This document shows, one piece after another, positions 7,371 to 14,059 of a stretch of DNA of 22,187 nt. The stretch comes from an uncultured Campylobacter sp. Lineage in GTDB: Bacteria > Campylobacterota > Campylobacteria > Campylobacterales > Campylobacteraceae. Numbering within the stretch: position 1 is the stretch's first letter; every line of letters begins with the position of its first letter. The stretch spans positions 1 to 22,187 of the forward strand of contig NZ_CALHVN010000055.1 in the NCBI RefSeq assembly GCF_938039245.1. The letters are read 5' to 3'. Under the pieces are notes generated by a model, which made no database searches, was not told the DNA's origin, and worked only from the letters and a program-made list of their open reading frames with translations. A program made the position numbers and the translations under genes.

Positions 7371-8729
7371 ATGAGCGAGTACATCGAACAAACGATGGAG
7401 TGGATAAAAAGAACCAATCCGGGCCAAGGCGTCTTTGTCCAAGCTGCGACTGAGGTTTTAAACAGCCTAGAGCCGCTTATCAAAAGAGAGAGCAAGTACC
7501 AAAAACACGCGATCCTAGAGCGCATCGTCATCCCTGAGCGCACGGTGATCTTTCGCGTAACATACACAGGTGACGATGGCAGACCAAAGGTAAATAACGG
7601 CTACCGTGTGCAATTTAACTCAGCTGTTGGCCCATACAAGGGCGGTCTAAGGCTCCACCCAAGCGTCGATCTTGGCGTGCTAAAATTTCTTGGATTTGAG
7701 CAAATTTTCAAAAACTCGCTCACCGGCGTAAATATCGGCGGCGCAAAAGGCGGCAGCACCTTTGATCCAAAAGGCAAGAGCGAGGGCGAGATAATGCGCT
7801 TTTGCCAGGCATTTATGAGCGAGCTATACCGCCACATCGGCAACACCGTGGACGTGCCAGCAGGTGACATCGGCGTGGGTGCACGCGAGATCGGCTATAT
7901 GTTTGGGCAGTATAAAAAACTCACGGGTAGATTTGACGGCATACTAACGGGCAAGGGGCTAAACTGGGGCGGCAGCCTAGCGCGCACGGAGGCGACCGGA
8001 TACGGGCTGGTCTATTTTACGCAAAATATGCTGCAAAAAGCGGGCCTTGGGCTAGAGGGCAAAAAATGCAGCATAAGCGGTAGCGGAAACGTCGCCATCT
8101 ACACGGCAGAAAAGCTCTATCAAGTAGGCGCGCTGCCTATCACGGTTTCTGATTCAAACGGATACGTTTACGACGCAGAGGGCATCGATCTAGCGGTGCT
8201 TAAAGAGCTAAAAGAAGTGAGACGCGCGCGCCTTAGCGAATACGTCAAATTTAGACCGAACGCAAAATACGTAAGCGTGAGCGAGTACAAAGAGGGCAGA
8301 AACGGCGTCTGGGACGTGCCGTGCGACGGAGCTTTCCCGTGCGCGACGCAAAACGAGCTGCACCTAGCCGACATAAAGACGCTCTACGCTAACGGCTGTC
8401 GCTTCGTGGCTGAGGGGGCAAATATGCCAAGCACGCTTGATGCGATAAATTTTATGCTAGCGCAAAAGGATTTTTACTTCGCTCCGGCAAAGGCGGCAAA
8501 CGCAGGCGGCGTGGGCACGTCGGGCCTAGAGATGATGCAAAACGCCGGCATGACCGCGTGGAGCTTTGAAAAGGTCGATCATAGACTGCACGGCATCATG
8601 AATCACATCTTTGAGCTTAGTTACGAAACGAGCAAAGAGTTTGGCGACGAGGGAAATTTGGTGCTTGGCTCAAATATCGCGGGCTTTAGAAAAGTCGCCG
8701 ACGCGATGATAGATCAGGGGTATGTGTAA
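7371..8729 (+). CDS. gdhA: NADP-specific glutamate dehydrogenase
   Basis: A 452-residue class I hexameric glutamate dehydrogenase, the usual length for bacterial GdhA. It makes glutamate from 2-oxoglutarate and ammonia with NADPH in the cytoplasm. Conserved elements are in place: YKGGLRLHPSV (K90 binds substrate), NIGGAKGGSTFDPKG (catalytic K126), PAGDIGVGAREIG (D166), the Rossmann glycine motif SGSGNVAIYTA, and GANMPST and NAGGVGTSGLEM near the end. The ribosome site AGGAG (7361-7365) is five bases before the ATG. The gene stands alone: it is preceded by a long gene-free stretch with inverted repeats and followed by a hairpin terminator. Codon use in the first third looks a little less G+C-rich than in the rest, but not enough to call transfer. 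Confidence 0.97.
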   Translation: MSEYIEQTMEWIKRTNPGQGVFVQAATEVLNSLEPLIKRESKYQKHAILERIVIPERTVIFRVTYTGDDGRPKVNNGYRVQFNSAVGPYKGGLRLHPSVDLGVLKFLGFEQIFKNSLTGVNIGGAKGGSTFDPKGKSEGEIMRFCQAFMSELYRHIGNTVDVPAGDIGVGAREIGYMFGQYKKLTGRFDGILTGKGLNWGGSLARTEATGYGLVYFTQNMLQKAGLGLEGKKCSISGSGNVAIYTAEKLYQVGALPITVSDSNGYVYDAEGIDLAVLKELKEVRRARLSEYVKFRPNAKYVSVSEYKEGRNGVWDVPCDGAFPCATQNELHLADIKTLYANGCRFVAEGANMPSTLDAINFMLAQKDFYFAPAKAANAGGVGTSGLEMMQNAGMTAWSFEKVDHRLHGIMNHIFELSYETSKEFGDEGNLVLGSNIAGFRKVADAMIDQGYV

Positions 8730-8739
8730 ATTTGCCTTT

Positions 8740-8782
8740 GAGGCTCGTTTGCCGCATTTAGAGTGTGCAAGCGAGCCTCTTT
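8740..8782 (+). terminator. hairpin terminator after gdhA
   Basis: GAGGCTCGTTTGC (8740-8752) pairs with GCAAGCGAGCCTC (8767-8779) over 13 positions with a single G-U wobble; the loop is 14 bases. It starts 11 bases after the gdhA stop and is followed only by TTT, so ending may be imperfect, but the stem is strong. Confidence 0.65.
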
Positions 8783-9174
8783 GGGTATGGTTTTGCTTCG
8801 CTTTAGCATGACCGCTTTAACGAAGCAAATTTTAATCGTCTCCGGCGCACAACGCGGGGAAAAATAAAAGCCGCCTAAATTTGCGAGCCTTAAATTTAAC
8901 GCCGATTTTACTCAAGGCGCAAACCCGGAGCCGTCAAATTTACAGAGCCGCGCCGACTAAGGCTCGGTTAAATTTTATAAGCCTCAAATTTGAGCTAAAT
9001 TTGAGAGTAAATTTTACCAAACGGTGAGGCGAGCCGAAATAGTCAAATTTGAAACACGGTTACGCACGCCTTGCACCAGAGGCGCATAAATTTATCCGCC
9101 CGCCGCGTATCCCTACCCGCATTATTTTTGATTTTGCGTAGCGCAAATTTACGCCATTTCTCGTGCGCTGTAGC
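8783..9174. other. gene-free AAATTT-rich region
   Basis: About 390 bases between the gdhA terminator and the stop of the ABC ATPase gene. No credible coding frame, RNA gene or mobile element was seen. AAATTT occurs about a dozen times between 8730 and 9174 by eye. No clear T-tailed hairpin for the minus-strand ABC operon was found here. Confidence 0.6.
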
Positions 9175-9948
9175 TCACAACGGATGCGTCAGGCAGCACT
9201 TTCTAGTTACTTGCTCGATGTACTCTACGCTCAAATTTAACCCGTAAAGCTTGCTTAGATGCTCGCTTTCTATGATCTCGTCCACGGTGCCAAAAGCCAC
9301 CTCGCCCCCGCCCTTAACCAACGCCACGTAGCCGCCTAAAAGCACGGCAAAATCGGGATTGTGAGTTGTTAGCACGATGGTGTAGCCTTGCTCTTTTAGC
9401 TGCTTAACGGTGCGCAGGAATTTATACTGATTGCCAAAGTCCAGCGCCGAGGTCGGCTCGTCAAATACGATAATCTCGGGCTTTGCCGCCATCGCGCGCG
9501 CGATCGAGCACATCTGCTTTTGCCCGCCGCTCATCTGAGTGATAAATTTATCCTCAAGGTGCGTGATTTCAAGCTTTGCGGTAAATTCCTTCGCGATCGC
9601 CGTATCCTCCTCGCTAGGCCGCGCAAAGATGCCCAGATGCGCCGCCCGCCCCATCGTGATAAACTCAAGCCCCGTGTAGTCGTACTCGCAGATCTCGCTT
9701 TGAGCTACGTAGGCCATGATTTTGGCGCGCTCTTTATTGCTGAGCTCGGCGCTATTTTTACCGCCAAGCCAAACCTCGCCCGAGTGCGGCGCCTGCGTGC
9801 CGCTGATTAGGCTTAGCATGGTCGATTTGCCCGCGCCGTTTCGACCCAGTATCGTTAGTATCTCACCCTTGCCGACGCGTAAATTTACGTTTTCTAGCCT
9901 ACCCGCGCCGTTTGGGTAGGCGAAATTTAGATTTTTTACTTCTAACAT
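9175..9948 (-). CDS. ABC transporter ATP-binding protein, iron-siderophore/cobalamin type (FepC/BtuD-like)
   Basis: A 257-residue ATPase with all motifs of an importer: Walker A GRNGAGKST (35-43), Q-loop Q83, signature SGGQ (140-143), Walker B IIVFDEP (159-165) and H-loop H196. It powers the FecCD-type permease encoded just upstream. The permease TGA and this ATG overlap by one base (TGATG), a typical coupled junction; a GTG three bases earlier (9951) is an alternative start adding one residue. It belongs to the family taking up ferric siderophores, haem, cobalamin or nickel chelates, and the sequence does not decide among these. The tail carries two adjacent cysteines (KCCLTHPL). Confidence 0.93.
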   Translation of the reverse strand: MLEVKNLNFAYPNGAGRLENVNLRVGKGEILTILGRNGAGKSTMLSLISGTQAPHSGEVWLGGKNSAELSNKERAKIMAYVAQSEICEYDYTGLEFITMGRAAHLGIFARPSEEDTAIAKEFTAKLEITHLEDKFITQMSGGQKQMCSIARAMAAKPEIIVFDEPTSALDFGNQYKFLRTVKQLKEQGYTIVLTTHNPDFAVLLGGYVALVKGGGEVAFGTVDEIIESEHLSKLYGLNLSVEYIEQVTRKCCLTHPL

Positions 9949-10955
9949 CACGCGACCTTTTTGTTTCGCCAGAGAACCCAGACGAAAAATATCGTGCCGA
10001 TAAAGCCCGTAAGTACGCCCAGAGGCACCTCGCTCACGCTGATCGTGCGCGCTAGGGTATCGACGAATAGCAAAAATATCGCGCCCATAAATATACTAGC
10101 AGGCAGGCTGCGGGCGTTGTTCGCACCCACTAGCATGCGCGCTAGGTGGGGCATCAGCAGTCCCACCCACGCCACGATACCGCTCACGCACACGCTGCAT
10201 GCCGTTAGAAGCGTCGCGCAGACGATGATGACGCCGCGCTCGAGCGTTACGTTTACGCCCAGTCTAGCCGCGCTCTCGTCGCCTAGCGAGAGTAGGTTTA
10301 TCCTCCAGCTCATCGCTACGAGCAGCACCGCGCAGGCTATCATTACGGGTGCGATAAATTTAAGATTGCCCGCGTCGATCTTAGCTAGACTTCCTAGCTG
10401 CCAGTAAACGATGTCCGGTAGCTTGGTCTCAGGGTCAGCGACGTATTTTAAAAAGCCGATAACAGAAGCCATCAGACCGCTAACGATGATACCTGAAAGC
10501 ACCAGCATCAGCGTGCTGGAGCGCCCCATCAGACGAGGTATGGATAGCGTCATGCCTACGGCCGCGAGCCCGCAGACGAAAGCTAACGCCTGCACCCAAA
10601 AAAGAGGCATATCAAACATGATCGCAACCGCGGCTCCCACGCAAGCGCCCGCCGAAACGCCCAGCAGATCGGGGCTAACTAGCTGGTTGCGAAAGACGCC
10701 CTGATACGCCGCCCCGCTGATGCTAAGCGCGGCTCCGACGAGGATAGCTGCGATAATGCGCGGTATGCGGATGTTTTCGACGACGTTTTGGATATTTGCC
10801 GCGGTGTCCGTCGGTACTCCAAAAAAGCCGCCGATCACGCTAAGCACGTCGCCCGGCGCCACGTAAAACCTACCGACGCCGAGCGCCACTACGCCGCAAA
10901 CTACGGTCAGCACGGCTAGTAAAATCATCATAAATTTAAAACTAATATTTTTCAT
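9948..10955 (-). CDS. FecCD/BtuC-family ABC permease
   Basis: A 335-residue polytopic inner-membrane protein with about ten membrane segments, the usual size of FecCD permeases. Family landmarks include RIPRIIAAILVGAALSISGA, the GVSAGACVGAA stretch, and the coupling-helix region IVAWVGLLMPHLARMLVG near residue 280. The ATG at 10955 is chosen because TAGGAG lies five bases upstream; an in-frame start 14 codons earlier would add an Arg-rich stretch (RRCRRRRFYFRRK) unlikely to be real. It should form the membrane channel with the ATPase at 9175-9948 and receive substrate from the binding protein at 12864-13883. A 358-base gap separates it from the tannase gene. Confidence 0.93.
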   Translation of the reverse strand: MKNISFKFMMILLAVLTVVCGVVALGVGRFYVAPGDVLSVIGGFFGVPTDTAANIQNVVENIRIPRIIAAILVGAALSISGAAYQGVFRNQLVSPDLLGVSAGACVGAAVAIMFDMPLFWVQALAFVCGLAAVGMTLSIPRLMGRSSTLMLVLSGIIVSGLMASVIGFLKYVADPETKLPDIVYWQLGSLAKIDAGNLKFIAPVMIACAVLLVAMSWRINLLSLGDESAARLGVNVTLERGVIIVCATLLTACSVCVSGIVAWVGLLMPHLARMLVGANNARSLPASIFMGAIFLLFVDTLARTISVSEVPLGVLTGFIGTIFFVWVLWRNKKVA

Positions 10956-11313
10956 CTTTCTCCTAAAATAAAATCTGCGTCTGCGGCAGCGCCGCATGCA
11001 AAATCGCTCGCTTTAAGGGTCAAATTTGCCCTTTGCCGCTAACTTGGCGAGCGAAGTTTTTGTTTCTTATTTGCTATCGCTACGCAAAACAGCGAGCAAA
11101 AAGGCGGTTTTTTGCGACCTAGATAATCCGCACCAAACGCCGAATTTATGCCGTTTAGGTCAAATTTACCCGCCGTTTTGCGTTTAAGACTTGGCGCTAA
11201 CGATAAATTTGAGCTAGGTACCCCTTGCCGCGTTATCAAATTTAAATCCAACGTTCTCGCAAATTTTTGTCAAGCCAAATTTGGAAGCAAGCTTCCGCCG
11301 CGTCAAATTTAAG
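10956..11313 (-). other. intra-operon gap between tannase and permease genes
   Basis: A 358-base gap with no credible gene. It holds several hairpins: TGCGGC/GCCGCA (10982-10996) 27 bases before the permease ATG; CGCTCGC/GCGAGCG (11005-11011 and 11047-11053) enclosing AAGGG-T-CAAATTTG-CCCTT; and GGAAGC-AA-GCTTCC (11283-11296) shortly after the tannase stop. On the minus strand TTGACA at 11273-11268 could be the -35 of an internal promoter, but no good -10 follows at the right distance. AAATTT occurs repeatedly. Confidence 0.5.
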
Positions 11314-12810
11314 CTATTTTACGACGCGGTCTATCCACTTAAAAAGCTCGTCCAGATCGTAGTCGCCGCCGTGACCTTGACCCCAAGGCGCCGCAAAATC
11401 GACCGTCTTGCCAGCATTTTGTAGCCCCAGCGCCAAGATAAGCGGCACGGCTAGAGCCGTATCGGAGTCCGCCGCGCCGTGCCTGATGCGGTAAAATTTA
11501 GCCGCGTTTGCGTTACCTAGATAGTTCATCGCGTTTACCATTTTTATGATTTTAGCGTCGGCGCTCTCGCCCGTGCCGCGTTTTGCGCTAAATTCGGTAA
11601 AATGCTTTGCCGCCGCATTCGCATCGCCGAAAAAATCATTTTCGGGATTTTCGAGCTTTAGTCCGTCAAATGCGGGCGTAGCCTTAGCGCGCGGCATAGA
11701 TAGGACAAAGTCTTCAAATTTAAAATCATAGCCGAGCGTGCAGCCCTGCGTCTCAAGCGTGAAAAACTCGGGCTTTAGCAGGCTTTTCTCCCGACTTTTC
11801 GCAGCCGCAAAAGAGTCTGCGAGCGTCTTTTTGACGTACTCTTTAAAGCTTCCCTCGCCGCTAGGCTCAAGCGTGAGCGCGCGGTCTTTGGCGTCCTTTA
11901 AATTTAGCGAATTTACGTAAGCTGGGAAGGCTGATTTTAGCGCGGCGGAGAGCTCTTTTTGCTCTGCGGTTAGCTCGCCTGAGACGGTTTTTGGCTTACT
12001 GCTTCGGTCGTTAAATCCAGCCGCACTCAGCGCGCCAAAGTCCATTTTCTCGTATTTAGTCTGCGCGCCGAACATCCACTCGTAGGCTGCGTCGGCGTTT
12101 TCCAGGTTCGTAACCGGGCAGTAGGCGGAGACGGCGTAGATCTCGTCGCTAGCCTTTGCGGCTCCGAGTGCGGCTAGATACGGCTCAAACTCGCTCGCGT
12201 CCGCCGAGACGCCAAGCAGCGCCGACATCGCTCCGCCCGCGCTCGTGCCGCTTGATACGATTTTGTTCGCGTCGCCAGCCATCGCGGCGTCGTTAAATTT
12301 AAGATACCGCACGGCGGCCTTTAGATCGACGATGGCGGCGGGCGCTTTGCCGCTAAATTTGCCGTTTGCGTCCTTGAGCGTCCTACCTCTAGCACCAGGC
12401 GCAGCGACTACGTAACCGCGCTCAAGCGCCGCTAACACTGCGTTTGGCTTGCCGTTTTTATCAAGCGCTGGCGTAAAAGGCTTGCCCGGCATATATCCGC
12501 CGATGGAGTTTGGCAAAAAGATCGGCGCGCTTGCCGCGTCAAATTTACCCGTCACATTTTTATCGTTTTTGTCTTTGCCGTCCTCAAAATACTGCAACGG
12601 AACGTAAAAATTTAGCCTCTGATACTCGCTATCCACGGGATTTGCTACGTAAACTATCCCCTCGTAGGCTCTAAATTTGACCTCTTTTTCGCCCGCTTTT
12701 ATAGAGCGAGTTTCAAATTTATCGGGATCAAATTTAAGATCGACCGCCTGCGCGCTAATCGCCGCACAAAGGCAAGCCGCCGCGCTTAATGCAAGCGTCC
12801 TTTTTTTCAT
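11314..12810 (-). CDS. periplasmic subtype-B tannase-like esterase
   Basis: A 498-residue alpha/beta hydrolase resembling Lactobacillus plantarum tannase TanLp1 along its whole length, as recalled from memory. Residues 1-22 are a signal peptide (ISAQA-VD cleavage), so it should act in the periplasm. Matches include PIFLPNSIGGYMPG, GARGRT, IVDLKAAVRYLKFN, VSAYCP, NPENDFFGD and FYRIRHGAADSDT. The triad is S190 (GTSAGG), D448 (RHGAAD) and H480 (GHGGDYD). K376, E390 and D450 correspond to TanLp1 Lys343, Glu357 and Asp421, which contact the hydroxyls of gallate. Tannases cleave galloyl esters to release gallic acid. The gene follows the binding-protein gene after 53 bases and precedes the permease, so a role in freeing or processing a catechol/galloyl metal chelate is inferred. 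Ribosome site AAGGAAG. Confidence 0.85.
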   Translation of the reverse strand: MKKRTLALSAAACLCAAISAQAVDLKFDPDKFETRSIKAGEKEVKFRAYEGIVYVANPVDSEYQRLNFYVPLQYFEDGKDKNDKNVTGKFDAASAPIFLPNSIGGYMPGKPFTPALDKNGKPNAVLAALERGYVVAAPGARGRTLKDANGKFSGKAPAAIVDLKAAVRYLKFNDAAMAGDANKIVSSGTSAGGAMSALLGVSADASEFEPYLAALGAAKASDEIYAVSAYCPVTNLENADAAYEWMFGAQTKYEKMDFGALSAAGFNDRSSKPKTVSGELTAEQKELSAALKSAFPAYVNSLNLKDAKDRALTLEPSGEGSFKEYVKKTLADSFAAAKSREKSLLKPEFFTLETQGCTLGYDFKFEDFVLSMPRAKATPAFDGLKLENPENDFFGDANAAAKHFTEFSAKRGTGESADAKIIKMVNAMNYLGNANAAKFYRIRHGAADSDTALAVPLILALGLQNAGKTVDFAAPWGQGHGGDYDLDELFKWIDRVVK

Positions 12811-12827
12811 CTTTGCTTCCTTTTGAT

Positions 12828-12848
12828 TTTGCGGGATTTACCCGCAAA
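12828..12848 (-). promoter_or_regulatory. intercistronic hairpin between binding-protein and tannase genes
   Basis: TTTGCGGG (12828-12835) and CCCGCAAA (12841-12848) form a perfect 8-base stem with a 5-base loop, 15 bases after the binding-protein stop. No T-run follows, so it is more likely an mRNA-stabilising or partial attenuating hairpin that keeps the binding protein in excess over the downstream products. Confidence 0.5.
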
Positions 12849-12863
12849 CGAGCTCAAATTTGA

Positions 12864-13883
12864 CTATTTGCTGCCGTCCGGATTTAGTCCTTTTAGGATG
12901 TAGTCAAATTCCGCGTCGCTAAGGTCGTAGTTCATAAATTTCTTATAAAACGCCTTAGTTTGGGCTTTTACGTCGACGTCTTTAAAGAGCTCAGGCTGAA
13001 CGATGGTAGCCGCCCACAAAATTTGTAGAGCCGACTCCGCACCGTATCTATCCCAACTAAACACACCTTTTGGGTTGCCGTAGACTTTTTTGTTTTTGAC
13101 TGCTTTTAGCCCTGCAAATACGGGATCGGCGTAAATTTTCTCAACCGCTTTTTGATTGTCCGCGCCGCCAACTATGATGATATCGGGATCTGCGGCCACG
13201 ATCTCTTCAGCCGTGATTTCTATCATGCTGCCCTCTTTTTGCACCGCGTTTTTACCGCCTGCGTATTTTACCCACGTGTCGATGATCGTTTTGGTGCCGT
13301 CGATTTTTAGCAGGTTTGCGCCGCCAACGATGTGTAGTACTTTAGGGCGCGCAGCGTCCTTTAGCTTGCTAGTGCGCTCGGTAACTAGCGCGATGTTGGC
13401 GTCTAGATTTTCGTTTAGTTCTTTTGCCTTGCTAGCCGCGTCGCCGCCGATGATCTGGGCCGTTAGCAGCACGCTTTTTTTCATATCGTCGTAGTCGCGA
13501 AATATCGCGTTTACAGCGTTAAAGCCGTTTTTAGTAAGGTTTTCTTGGAAATTTTTATTTGACACGACGACTACGTCGGGCGCTAGTTTAACTAGCTCCT
13601 CGATCTGGATGTCGTTGCCGTTTAGCGCAGCCGGCACCTCTGCGATGCGAGGGTAAATCGCGGCAAACCACTTATTTTTCTTGATGAGATCGGTCGTAGT
13701 TACGATCTTGTCCGCGCCGCCTAGCACCAAGATAACTTGGTTGTTTGCGTGCCAAAGCGCGGCTATCTTTTGCGTTTTGGCCGGGATTTTGACCTCGTTA
13801 CCCGTCATATCGGTGATGGTTTTGACCTCGGCTCCTAGCGCGACGATAGCGCTTAAAAGCAACGTCGTGAGAAATTTTTTCAT
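12864..13883 (-). CDS. ABC transporter substrate-binding protein (Peripla_BP_2 / CeuE-FecB class)
   Basis: A 339-residue periplasmic binding protein. Residues 1-18 are a signal peptide (IVALGA-EVK); there is no lipobox cysteine, so it is soluble. It shows the class III two-lobe pattern: ITDMTGNEVKIPAKTQKIAA at the start of the mature protein, LVKLAPDVVVVSN near the lobe crossover, the long linking helix at about 135-170, and ADPDIIIVGGADN in the second lobe. WHANNQ near residue 44 is characteristic of one epsilonproteobacterial subgroup as I recall it; relatives in Helicobacter have been linked to iron and also to nickel, so the metal is uncertain. SD AAGGAG lies at 13895-13890. It is the first gene of the transporter-tannase operon, downstream of two tandem dyads and without an obvious Fur box. 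Confidence 0.9.
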   Translation of the reverse strand: MKKFLTTLLLSAIVALGAEVKTITDMTGNEVKIPAKTQKIAALWHANNQVILVLGGADKIVTTTDLIKKNKWFAAIYPRIAEVPAALNGNDIQIEELVKLAPDVVVVSNKNFQENLTKNGFNAVNAIFRDYDDMKKSVLLTAQIIGGDAASKAKELNENLDANIALVTERTSKLKDAARPKVLHIVGGANLLKIDGTKTIIDTWVKYAGGKNAVQKEGSMIEITAEEIVAADPDIIIVGGADNQKAVEKIYADPVFAGLKAVKNKKVYGNPKGVFSWDRYGAESALQILWAATIVQPELFKDVDVKAQTKAFYKKFMNYDLSDAEFDYILKGLNPDGSK

Positions 13884-13912
13884 CTTTTGCTCCTTGTGAA
13901 GTATAAATTTAT

Positions 13913-13970
13913 AATATTACAAAAATGCATATTAAAATTTGTGGAATATTACAGAAAAGCATATTAAAAT
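13913..13970 (-). promoter_or_regulatory. tandem 26-base repeats with AATAT-N11-ATATT dyads upstream of the binding-protein gene
   Basis: Two copies of a 26-base sequence (13913-13938 and 13945-13970) differ at only two positions and are spaced 32 bases, about three helical turns. Each contains AATAT-N11-ATATT with GC as the last two bases of the N11 (plus strand). They lie 30-87 bases before the ATG at 13883. The same dyad occurs upstream of fdhF. The regulator is unknown. Confidence 0.6.
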
Positions 13971-14024
13971 AAGATATATTTTTAAAATTTAATCAAGAAG
14001 CGAATTTAAAAGCTAAATTTAAGC

Positions 14025-14054
14025 AGCCCCGCCCGCGGTTTTGCAAACGGGGCT
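14025..14054 (-). terminator. hairpin after fdhF
   Basis: On the minus strand AGCCCCG (14054-14048) pairs with CGGGGCT (14031-14025) over seven G+C-rich pairs with a 16-base loop, starting five bases past the stop codon. The sequence after it, GCTTAAATTT, is only weakly T-rich, so it is a probable but not certain terminator. Confidence 0.5.
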
Positions 14055-14059
14055 AAAAA

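Noticed and set aside
10956..10997. Arg-rich 14-residue N-terminal extension of the permease
   Set aside because: The ATG at 10955 has a strong AGGAG site, and the extension is unlike the start of FecCD permeases.
11039..11251. 70-codon minus-strand frame between the tannase and permease genes
   Set aside because: It starts at TTG without a ribosome site, is composed of AAATTT-derived spacer and resembles no protein I know.
13911..13970. NikR or Fur box in the transporter promoter
   Set aside because: TAATA and TATTA half-sites are 13 bases apart, not the 15 of the H. pylori NikR pattern, and no GATAAT-type Fur dyad is visible. The regulator is left unnamed.
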